The notes below the pieces were generated by a model. That model made no database searches, had not been told where the DNA came from, and saw only the letters and a program-made list of their open reading frames with translations. Positions 25,532-30,586 of a stretch of 33,086 nucleotides of DNA are shown one piece after another (position 1 is the stretch's first letter; each line of letters begins with the position of its first letter). Origin of the DNA: a virus. The translations under genes were made by a program, and so were the position numbers. The stretch is from positions 1-33,086 of the IMG/VR virus record IMGVR_UViG_3300047508_000070. The stretch is one strand, 5' to 3'.

Positions 25532-26410
25532 ATGACCATGCACGTTGTGCTGGGCGATGGTGAGATGACCCGCAAGGAACTCACCGAAACCCTTTCGGAC
25601 ATCTGGAAGGCAGACGAAGAGGCAGGGCAGACCTTCTGGTTCCTGATCCAGGGCAAGAGCGAGCCGAACGACACCGACAAGAACCTGGTGTCGTGGCTGG
25701 AGCGGAACGAGGTGTACTACGAAATCATCACCGATGACAAGAACACGGTGGATGCGATCTACAGCCAGCCGCAGGAGGTTCACGAGGCCAAGCGCCTCGG
25801 GCTGAAGGTCGTCAACTTGCTCAAGGGCAAGCCGGAAGACGAAGAGTCGGCGGAACTGCTGGCGCTGTTCGCGTCCGACGATCCCGGCGCACCGGAAGAC
25901 CAGTGGCTCAACGACGTGTGCCAAGCGGTGTTCGACGCCGGGTTCCCGATCCGTGCCCTCAACGACGGACTGGTCGATGTGGACATGGGAGAGCCGGAGC
26001 CGGAGCCTGAGGCCGAGCCGGAGGAACCGGCTGCGAAGACACCGGCCAAGAAGGCTCCCGCCAAGAAGGCCGCGGCGCAGCCGAAGACCGCTGATACCAA
26101 GGTATCGGAAGAAGATGACGCGCCCTCCGCCAAGCAGCAGGCCGCCTACACCCGTGACCAGCTTGAAGACATGGAGCTTGACCAGCTAAAGGCCATCGCC
26201 GGTGAGCTTGGTATCTCTCTTCCGGCACGCACACGGATGACCACCTACGTCGAGGCCATCCTCGGTGAGGACAAGAAGACGCCGGTTGCCGAGGTCAGCG
26301 CGCCAGTGGGGGATGCTGGTGGTACCCTCAATGGTTCCCTCGATATCGAGGCCCTGGCCGACGCCATCGTCCTCAATGTCATCAAGCGACTGGAGGCCGC
26401 ACTTTCATGA
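25532..26410 (+). CDS. Protein with Lys/Ala/Pro linker and SAP-like end, function unknown
   Basis: A 292-residue protein with GAGGAG (25518-25523) upstream; a second ATG lies two codons in. Residues 1-145 form an alpha/beta domain with an acidic character (TFWFLIQGKSEPNDTDKNLV, EVYYEIITDD). Then comes an acidic run (EPEPEPEAEPEE) followed by a histone-like basic repeat (AKTPAKKAPAKKAAAQPK). After that a segment YTRDQLEDMELDQLKAIAGE and ISLPARTRMTTYVEAIL looks like a SAP- or Rho-N-like helix-extended-helix DNA/RNA-binding motif. The alternation of acidic and basic linkers suggests nucleic-acid or protein bridging, but there is no close family match I can name. It overlaps the VWA gene by 4 bases. 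Confidence 0.5.
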   Translation: MTMHVVLGDGEMTRKELTETLSDIWKADEEAGQTFWFLIQGKSEPNDTDKNLVSWLERNEVYYEIITDDKNTVDAIYSQPQEVHEAKRLGLKVVNLLKGKPEDEESAELLALFASDDPGAPEDQWLNDVCQAVFDAGFPIRALNDGLVDVDMGEPEPEPEAEPEEPAAKTPAKKAPAKKAAAQPKTADTKVSEEDDAPSAKQQAAYTRDQLEDMELDQLKAIAGELGISLPARTRMTTYVEAILGEDKKTPVAEVSAPVGDAGGTLNGSLDIEALADAIVLNVIKRLEAALS

Positions 26411-27111
26411 CCAAAGCCCACTACTCACACATCACCCTCGTCTGCGACCGTTCCGGCTCGATGCACGCGATCTGCACCGACGCTCAGGGAGCCGTCAACT
26501 CCTTCATCACCAAGGAGAAGGAGGTTCCCGGCGAAGCCTCTCTGTTGCTCGTGGAGTTCGACGCCCAGATCGGCCACGCCGTCAACGAAACTCCCGAGTG
26601 GTACAACGTCGTCTTCGACGGCAACCTTGCCGATGCTCCGTCCTACAAGCTCCGTCCGCGTGGTAACACAGCGCTGTACGACGCAGTGGGCCGCGCGATC
26701 ACCGAGACGGGATCGAAGCTGGAGAAGATGCCCGAAGACCAGCGTCCCGAGCACGTCTTCTTCGTCGTCCAAACGGACGGCTTGGAGAACTCCAGCCGCG
26801 ACTTCACAGTGGAGTCGATCAGGAAGATGGTCCTGACACAGACCAACGAGTTCCGCTGGGATTTCGTCTTCTTGGGCACCGGGCCGGAGACGTGGGGCCA
26901 AGGCGCTCAGATGGGTTTCGGTAACGTCACTCGCTCGGCAGCCGGAGGCCAGGCGTTCGCCGCCACCTACGATCACACTCACCAGGTGATGTCCAACGTC
27001 CGCACCGGCAGGGCCAAGAGCATGGCCGGGAGCAACGCAGCAGTTGACAGCGCGGGCAATGTCGTGCAAGATGCCCCAGACTCAGCGGACCACGACCACG
27101 ACGTGACGTGA
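26407..27111 (+). CDS. VWA-domain protein
   Basis: A 234-residue protein, most of it a von Willebrand factor A domain. The metal site is complete: D14-R-S16-G-S18 (DxSxS), T88 in GNTALYDA, and D124 in TDGLEN. The strand order (HITLVCDRSGSMH, SLLLVEFDAQIG, HVFFVVQTDGLE, FRWDFVFLGTG) is standard for this fold. A Gly/His/Asp-rich C-terminal tail (MAGSNAAVDSAGNVV, DHDHDVT) follows. VWA domains bind protein partners through a divalent metal. It lies just before the Ro/Y RNA locus, whose Ro protein also carries a VWA domain, so a link is possible but not shown. Two terminators separate them. Confidence 0.85.
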   Translation: MTKAHYSHITLVCDRSGSMHAICTDAQGAVNSFITKEKEVPGEASLLLVEFDAQIGHAVNETPEWYNVVFDGNLADAPSYKLRPRGNTALYDAVGRAITETGSKLEKMPEDQRPEHVFFVVQTDGLENSSRDFTVESIRKMVLTQTNEFRWDFVFLGTGPETWGQGAQMGFGNVTRSAAGGQAFAATYDHTHQVMSNVRTGRAKSMAGSNAAVDSAGNVVQDAPDSADHDHDVT

Positions 27112-27135
27112 GCACTCCGGTCTGAGGGTCATGGA

Positions 27136-27163
27136 AGGGCAGCCTGGAGGGGCAGGCTGCCCT
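27136..27163 (+). terminator. Intrinsic terminator hairpin after VWA gene
   Basis: AGGGCAGCCT (27136-27145) pairs perfectly with AGGCTGCCCT (27154-27163) over 10 bp with an 8-base loop; CTTC follows. This is the first of two hairpins that end the structural transcription unit. Confidence 0.85.
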
Positions 27164-27189
27164 CTTCATGGGGACAACAAACCGGAGGT

Positions 27190-27219
27190 AAGAGGGCGGC
27201 TGGACGGGGCCGCCCTCTT
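27190..27219 (+). terminator. Second terminator hairpin before Y RNA promoter
   Basis: AAGAGGGCGGC (27190-27200) pairs perfectly with GCCGCCCTCTT (27209-27219) over 11 bp with an 8-base loop. Together with the preceding hairpin it insulates the Y RNA/Ro locus from upstream transcription. Confidence 0.85.
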
Positions 27220-27279
27220 CGCGTCTGGCCCCATGTACCCCCATTTACCTGCAGTGCATCACCCCAGGTCATAAATGCG

Positions 27280-27308
27280 TTGCAAAGTGTTTCGTTCCGT
27301 CGTAGCTT
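27280..27308 (+). promoter_or_regulatory. Promoter of Y RNA-Ro locus
   Basis: TTGCAA (27280-27285), a 17-base spacer, and TAGCTT (27303-27308) form a SigA-like promoter. Start of transcription about 7 bases on would be near 27314-27316, which is where the first unit's stem GGTCCTGGG begins. The fit of promoter and RNA end supports both calls. The two terminators lie just upstream. No other promoter is obvious within the array. Confidence 0.7.
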
Positions 27309-27312
27309 GATC

Positions 27313-27384
27313 GGTCCTGGGCCGGAGCCAGTCGGTTATCTTCGTGAAAAGAAAACCCCGGTTGGCACCCACTCGCCTAGGACT
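27313..27384 (+). ncRNA. Y RNA-like unit 1 (short class)
   Basis: It starts at the expected transcription start. GTCCTGGG (27314-27321) pairs with CCTAGGAC (27376-27383) over 8 bp with one G-T pair, and G27313-T27384 extends it. The conserved block GGGCCGGA...GTCGGTTATC runs 27319-27340; the C at 27323 lies opposite C and stays unpaired. The inner sequence (GTGAAAAGAAAACCCCGG) has little structure and no T arm. So this looks like a minimal Y RNA with a Ro-binding stem and a loop but no tRNA domain. Confidence 0.65.
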
Positions 27385-27412
27385 TTCCTTGACAACACAA
27401 CGATCTCGCTGA

Positions 27413-27547
27413 GGGCCGAAGTCGGTCGGTTATCGCATCAGGAGCGGGTGGTCGCAGGTTCGAGTCCTGCCGTCTCCACATCGTGGGGACGTAGCTCAGT
27501 TGGCAGAGCGCCTAAAACACTCGGTTGACGCCCCTCGCCTTCAGCAC
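27413..27547 (+). ncRNA. Y RNA-like unit 2 with circularly permuted tRNA domain
   Basis: Closing helix: GCCGAAG (27415-27421) with CTTCAGC (27539-27545), with C27417 opposite A27543 and all other positions paired. The block ends in TCGGTTATC (27426-27434). Inside is a T arm (GCAGG 27454-27458, loop TTCGAGT, CCTGC 27466-27470). Then an acceptor-like stem (CGTCTCCAC 27471-27479 with GTGGGGACG 27483-27491, nine pairs with one G-T) is closed by loop ATC. A D arm follows (GCTC 27494-27497, loop AGTTGGCA, GAGC 27506-27509). The order T-acceptor-D is the reverse of a normal tRNA gene, as if a tRNA had been joined at its acceptor end and opened in the anticodon arm. This is the plan expected for YrlA-type Y RNAs. 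Confidence 0.8.
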
Positions 27548-27560
27548 TATCACAACCCTC

Positions 27561-27645
27561 GGGCCGGATGGTGTCGGTTATCCTTGACTTCCAATCAAAC
27601 CAACTCCGGTACCTACTCGCTCGTCCGAGGGACACAACTCAGCCA
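27561..27645 (+). ncRNA. Y RNA-like unit 3 (short class)
   Basis: Closing helix of 14 positions: strand 27562-27575 (GGCCGGATGGTGTC) with 27631-27644 (GACACAACTCAGCC). Only C27565-A27641, A27568-C27638 and G27570-A27636 fail to pair. The conserved block GGGCCGGA...TCGGTTATC spans 27561-27582. Inside is a small hairpin TTGA-CTTCCAA-TCAA (27584-27598) with a 7-base loop like an anticodon arm (loop bases 3-5 read TCC). There is no T or D arm. It may keep a relic of an anticodon arm, or the hairpin is chance. Confidence 0.7.
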
Positions 27646-27646
27646 A

Positions 27647-27783
27647 GGGCCGGAGAGGATCGGTTATCTCACCAGCCCCCGCAAGGGAGCGACAACCCGC
27701 CAGAACGAGAATCCTGGCAGCGGCGCAAGCCGTCAACTCGGTGCTCACTTCTCGCCCTTGGTAACACAACATAACTCTCCAGC
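27647..27783 (+). ncRNA. Y RNA-like unit 4
   Basis: Closing helix: GCCGGAGAG (27649-27657) with CTCTCCAGC (27775-27783), eight pairs with C27651 opposite A27781. The conserved block GGGCCGGA...TCGGTTATC spans 27647-27668. The interior folds into three short hairpins: GCCCCC-GCAA-GGGAGC (27675-27690, one mismatch), GCCAG-10 bases-CTGGC (27699-27718) and CGGC-GCAA-GCCG (27721-27732). Two have GNRA loops. The second loop (AACGAGAATC) is only loosely T-loop-like. The last five bases, CCAGC (27779-27783), are also the 5' edge of unit 5's best stem, so the two units cannot both form their longest stems at once. Confidence 0.65.
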
Positions 27784-27908
27784 GGGCCGACGTGAGTCGG
27801 TTATCCCAATTGGTATTACAGGTTCGATTCCTGTCCGTCAGACCGCTTCGGCCAGATGACGGAAGCTCATTTCGGTGAGCGCTCCGGTTCGCACACCTCG
27901 CCCGCTGG
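27779..27908 (+). ncRNA. Y RNA-like unit 5 with circularly permuted tRNA domain
   Basis: Closing helix: CCAGCGGGC (27779-27787) with GCCCGCTGG (27900-27908), nine perfect pairs. Then C27788 bulges, and GA/TC and GTG/CAC continue with one C-C mismatch. A single bulged C here mirrors the bulged C in Ro60-binding sites of vertebrate Y RNAs. The block GGGCCGA...TCGGTTATC spans 27784-27805. The interior has a T arm (ACAGG 27818-27822, loop TTCGATT, CCTGT 27830-27834). Next is an acceptor-like stem (CCGTCA 27835-27840 with TGACGG 27857-27862), then a D-like arm (GCTCA 27865-27869, loop TTTCGG, TGAGC 27876-27880). The order is again T-acceptor-D, with a sequence different from unit 2. Confidence 0.8.
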
Positions 27909-27927
27909 AACACAATCTGGCCCCTCC

Positions 27928-28032
27928 GGGCCGGAGCACATCGGTTATCCGCAGTGGCCTAGACGACAGTGCTCCCGCAAGGGAGAGTGAGGGTTTGATC
28001 CCCTCCCGCCGCCAACCAATCCGGTGTGCAGC
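27928..28032 (+). ncRNA. Y RNA-like unit 6 with T-arm-containing tRNA-like part
   Basis: The conserved block GGGCCGGA...TCGGTTATC spans 27928-27949. GCACATCGG (27936-27944) pairs with CCGGTGTGC (28021-28029) over nine positions with one T-G pair. GC (27930-27931) may pair with GC (28031-28032) outside an internal loop. The interior has a hairpin CTCCC-GCAA-GGGAG (27972-27985) and a T arm (GAGGG 27989-27993, loop TTTGATC, CCCTC 28001-28005). After that comes GCCGCCAACCA, like a tRNA 3' end. Here the T arm comes last, so this unit keeps the normal tRNA order but has lost its 5' acceptor strand. It ends about ten bases before the Ro ribosome binding site. Confidence 0.65.
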
Positions 28033-28051
28033 TACTCGACTGGAGGAACAC

Positions 28052-29629
28052 ATGACGGACCCATTGAAGACCATTTCTACGCGGCAGACGCCGCAGGACC
28101 AGCCGATTCCCGGCACGGTCCCCAACTCCGCTGGCGGCTATTCGTTCGCCGTTGACAAGTGGGGTCGGCTCAACCGCTTCCTGATCCTTGGTACCCAGGG
28201 CGGCAGCTACTACGCATCCGAGCGCAAGCTGACCAAGGAGAACGCCGACGTGCTGTTCGCCTGCATCGCAGAGGACGGCCCGCGCGTCGTGGACACCATC
28301 GTTGACATCTCCGTCAACGGCCGCAACCCCAAGCAGGCCCCTGTCCTGTTCGCTCTGGCCGTGTGCTCGGGCGCAACGGACCAGGCGACCCGTTCGGCAG
28401 CGCTTGCTGCCATCCCCAAGGTGTGCCGCACCGGCACCATGCTCTTCCAGTTCGTCGGCTACGCCGAGCAGTTCCGTGGCTGGGGCCGTGGTCTGCGCGA
28501 GGCCGTTGCCAAGTGGTACACGGAGCGCTCTGTCTCGTCTCTGGCGATGCAGGTCGCCAAGTACCAGCAGCGCGAGGGTTGGGGCCACCGTGACCTCCTG
28601 CGCCTGTCCAAGCCCCGACCGGCGCGCGGTGAGTCGCACGATCAGGTGTTGAAGTGGGCTGTCGGCAAGGACCCCGAGCCGACCTTCCCCTTCCTGGCCG
28701 CTGTCGAAGACATCAAGACGGCACCGCTGAACCACGCTGTCACGCTGGTAACTCAGCACAAGCTGCCGTGGGAGGTCGTCCCCGACCACCTCATGAACGA
28801 GCCGAAGATGCTCGCCGCGCTCGTGGAGCCGATGGGCATCACCGCACTGGTGCGCCAGTTGAGCCGCCTCACGGCGACCGGCACGATCAAGTCGCTCGGT
28901 GGCCAGATCAACCTCGACAAGGTGCTCGACAAGCTGACCGACGAGCAGTTGGTCAAGGCCTCGCGCATCCACCCGCTGACCGTCCTCGTTGCCCTCAAGG
29001 CCTACGAGAAGGGCAAGGGTCGGCACCTGGACTGGAGTCCGATTCCGCGGGTTGTAGACGCCCTCAACGACACCTTCAAGCTGGCCTTCGGCAACGTCGT
29101 GCCCTCCAACAAGCGCACGCTCATCGCCCTCGATACCTCGGCGTCGATGACGTGGAGCAACATCGCCGGTACCGAACTGACGCCTAGCGTCGGTTCGATC
29201 GCCATGGCGCTGGTCACTGCGGTCACCGAGCCGGAGTATCACATCATGGCGTTCAGCCACCAGTTGGTGAACATCCCTGGCATCACCGCCAAGAGTTCGC
29301 TGCAGGCGGCCATGGCTGCAACTGCCAAGGTCGGTGGAGGCGGCACCGACTGCTCGCTGCCGATGACCACGGCGCTCAAGGCCGGTTGGGACGTGGAGCA
29401 CTTCGTCGTCTACACCGACAACGAGACGTGGGCCGGTCGTCAGCACCCGGTGCAGGCGCTCAAGGCTTACCGCGACAAGCGCGGTATCCCTGCTCGCCTG
29501 ACGGTGGTCGGCATGGTCTCCAACGGCTTCTCGATTGCCGACCCCAACGACGCGGGCATGCTCGATGTCGTCGGCTTCGACACTGCAGCGCCGCAGTTGA
29601 TCGCTGACTTCGGTGGAGGCCGCATCTGA
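28052..29629 (+). CDS. Ro60/Rsr-like TROVE protein
   Basis: A 525-residue full-length Ro protein. The ATG at 28052 has GGAGG (28042-28046) upstream; the frame is open further back through the RNA array but without a good start. It begins NSAGGYSFAVDKWGRLNRFLILGT, the conserved start of the TROVE HEAT-repeat ring (GYxFxVDxWxRLxRFLIxG). Then YYASERKLTKENADVL and GWGHRDLLRLSKPRP, both very typical of Ro60. The C-terminal VWA domain keeps a full metal site: D361-T-S363-A-S365, T432 and D456. Ro rings bind the stem of Y RNAs and misfolded RNA ends; in Deinococcus a Y RNA links Ro to PNPase. The six RNA units directly upstream on the same strand are its likely partners. Confidence 0.92.
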   Translation: MTDPLKTISTRQTPQDQPIPGTVPNSAGGYSFAVDKWGRLNRFLILGTQGGSYYASERKLTKENADVLFACIAEDGPRVVDTIVDISVNGRNPKQAPVLFALAVCSGATDQATRSAALAAIPKVCRTGTMLFQFVGYAEQFRGWGRGLREAVAKWYTERSVSSLAMQVAKYQQREGWGHRDLLRLSKPRPARGESHDQVLKWAVGKDPEPTFPFLAAVEDIKTAPLNHAVTLVTQHKLPWEVVPDHLMNEPKMLAALVEPMGITALVRQLSRLTATGTIKSLGGQINLDKVLDKLTDEQLVKASRIHPLTVLVALKAYEKGKGRHLDWSPIPRVVDALNDTFKLAFGNVVPSNKRTLIALDTSASMTWSNIAGTELTPSVGSIAMALVTAVTEPEYHIMAFSHQLVNIPGITAKSSLQAAMAATAKVGGGGTDCSLPMTTALKAGWDVEHFVVYTDNETWAGRQHPVQALKAYRDKRGIPARLTVVGMVSNGFSIADPNDAGMLDVVGFDTAAPQLIADFGGGRI

Positions 29630-29649
29630 TACCCCGGTATCACAGGACC

Positions 29650-29687
29650 GTGTTCCCCGCTGCTCGCGTACAGGCGGCGGGGAACAC
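29650..29687 (+). terminator. Terminator hairpin after Ro gene
   Basis: GTGTTCCCCGC (29650-29660) pairs perfectly with GCGGGGAACAC (29677-29687) over 11 bp, with a 16-base loop. It lies 20 bases after the stop codon and is preceded by an inverted pair GATACC-CC-GGTATC (29628-29641) that overlaps the stop codon. Confidence 0.75.
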
Positions 29688-29704
29688 ACTGAACTGCTCG
29701 TTGA

Positions 29705-29732
29705 AGAAGGCCTCACTTCGGTGGGGCCTTCT
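29705..29732 (+). terminator. Terminator hairpin with UUCG loop
   Basis: AGAAGGCC (29705-29712) pairs with GGCCTTCT (29725-29732), continued inside by CAC/GTG around a TTCG loop. It ends three bases before a -10 element for the next gene, so it also insulates that promoter. Confidence 0.75.
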
Positions 29733-29734
29733 GC

Positions 29735-29740
29735 TACATT
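29735..29740 (+). promoter_or_regulatory. -10 element for a leaderless gene
   Basis: TACATT fits the actinobacterial -10 pattern TAnnnT. Its end lies six bases before the ATG at 29747, so a transcript would begin at or next to the start codon. No clear -35 is visible; the terminator stem occupies that position. No Shine-Dalgarno precedes the gene. Confidence 0.5.
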
Positions 29741-29746
29741 GTGCCC

Positions 29747-30040
29747 ATGACTGTTACCACTGACATCCAGACAGCAGTAGCCGAGAGGTTCTGCACCGAT
29801 TACGCCGCCCGTGCCTACCTGGCCTCCAAGTACGACTACGCCGGGAAGCTGGCCAACGACGTGTCCATCCCACTGGTGGCGCTGATCTTGGACATGCCCG
29901 AAGAAGTCGTGGTGACGGTCCTGGCCGAGGAAGCCGGGAAGCCGCCGCGCCGGATCATCGACAGGGCCAAGTGGGCTGAGACGGCCGCACTGCTGCTGTT
30001 GACCGCAGCGTTTGAGTGCCAACTGGCTCGCCAGCAGTGA
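29747..30040 (+). CDS. Small protein, probably leaderless, function unknown
   Basis: A 97-residue, mostly helical protein: TDIQTAVAERFCTDYAARAY, LANDVSIPLVALILDMPEEV, VVVTVLAEEAGKPPRRIIDR, then a hydrophobic helix ETAALLLLTAAFECQLARQQ. The middle part (a helix, a turn with PEEV, and a second helix with VVTVLAEEAG) could be a helix-turn-helix, but the fit is loose. I take ATG 29747; a GTG two codons earlier is an alternative. There is no ribosome binding site and a -10 lies just upstream, which suggests a leaderless mRNA. It stands alone between two terminators and the next promoter, typical of small accessory genes. Confidence 0.6.
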   Translation: MTVTTDIQTAVAERFCTDYAARAYLASKYDYAGKLANDVSIPLVALILDMPEEVVVTVLAEEAGKPPRRIIDRAKWAETAALLLLTAAFECQLARQQ

Positions 30041-30050
30041 CCACTGTCGC

Positions 30051-30078
30051 TTGACACTTTCCCCCACTTTGGTACAGT
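30051..30078 (+). promoter_or_regulatory. Strong promoter for secreted-protein gene
   Basis: TTGACA (30051-30056), a 16-base spacer and TACAGT (30073-30078) make a near-consensus SigA/sigma70-type promoter, the best in the window. Transcription should begin around 30085, giving a leader of about 42 bases with GAAGGAGAGAGG before ATG 30127. Confidence 0.8.
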
Positions 30079-30126
30079 CACCACCAAGGCAGGGACGGAC
30101 TCTGACGGGGACAGAAGGAGAGAGGC

Positions 30127-30567
30127 ATGATCCGATCCATCATCCACCGACCACGAGGGGCACTGCGTGTCTTGATCGTGGCACTGACCATGGTGCTCGG
30201 TGTAGGCATCGTCGGTACCACACCCGCACACGCTACGCCAAGCCCCACCTACGTGAGTTGCGCCAAGCCCTGGGGAACGACGGGGTACATCACGCTCCCG
30301 CTCCCAGCCACATATCCGGGTGTGGAAGTAGACATCTATCTGTACAAGGCCGTGTGGAACGGTCGGGCCTACGTGCCGCAGTACCAGAACTCCTACGACT
30401 GGGCGGTCTCAAACAACAACAGCGGCTGGCAGCGGGGGCCTTATACCGTGGCAGGTGGTCTGCAGGTGAGCACTTCCGGCTCGGGCTTCTACTACGTGAT
30501 GATCAACATCTACACGCCGAACGGTGCCTCCAGCAGCCAGTGGAGTGCGAACGGCTGCACCTTCTGA
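30127..30567 (+). CDS. Secreted protein with signal peptide, function unknown
   Basis: A 146-residue protein. The N-terminus is a classical signal peptide: basic start (MIRSIIHRPRGALR), a hydrophobic core (VLIVALTMVLGVGIVGTT) and a probable cleavage site PAHA|TPS near residue 36. The mature part (~110 residues) has two cysteines (VSCAKPWG and NGCTF), which could form one disulfide. It is rich in Tyr, Asn, Gly and Trp with alternating strands (ITLPLPATYPGVEVDIYLYK, YYVMINIYTPNG), so a small beta domain. A strong promoter and a good ribosome binding site precede it, and a terminator follows. A phage-encoded exported protein suggests a change to the host cell surface, but no function can be read. 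Confidence 0.75.
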   Translation: MIRSIIHRPRGALRVLIVALTMVLGVGIVGTTPAHATPSPTYVSCAKPWGTTGYITLPLPATYPGVEVDIYLYKAVWNGRAYVPQYQNSYDWAVSNNNSGWQRGPYTVAGGLQVSTSGSGFYYVMINIYTPNGASSSQWSANGCTF

Positions 30568-30586
30568 CGGTGCTAACTCGTCCCGC

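Noticed and set aside
25526-25534. A two-codon mini-frame ATG AAA TGA overlapping the start of the next gene
   Set aside because: It could tune re-initiation, but such short frames arise by chance and nothing else supports it.
27454-27540. A normal tRNA gene (good T arm and D arm)
   Set aside because: The T arm comes before the acceptor stem and D arm, the acceptor end is closed by a loop, and there is no proper anticodon arm, so it cannot be a standard tRNA.
27280-27860. Several open frames of 65-120 codons through the RNA array
   Set aside because: They ignore the repeated RNA structures, have no ribosome binding sites and unnatural composition; the constant blocks and stems explain the sequence better.
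27319-27949. CRISPR-like array from the six repeated blocks
   Set aside because: The repeats share only short parts, spacing ranges from 86 to 148 bases, and the parts between them have their own RNA structure; no cas genes are present.
27959-30067. A 702-residue minus-strand open frame opposite Ro
   Set aside because: It is a shadow of the Ro gene and crosses two terminators. No start signal or domain is visible.
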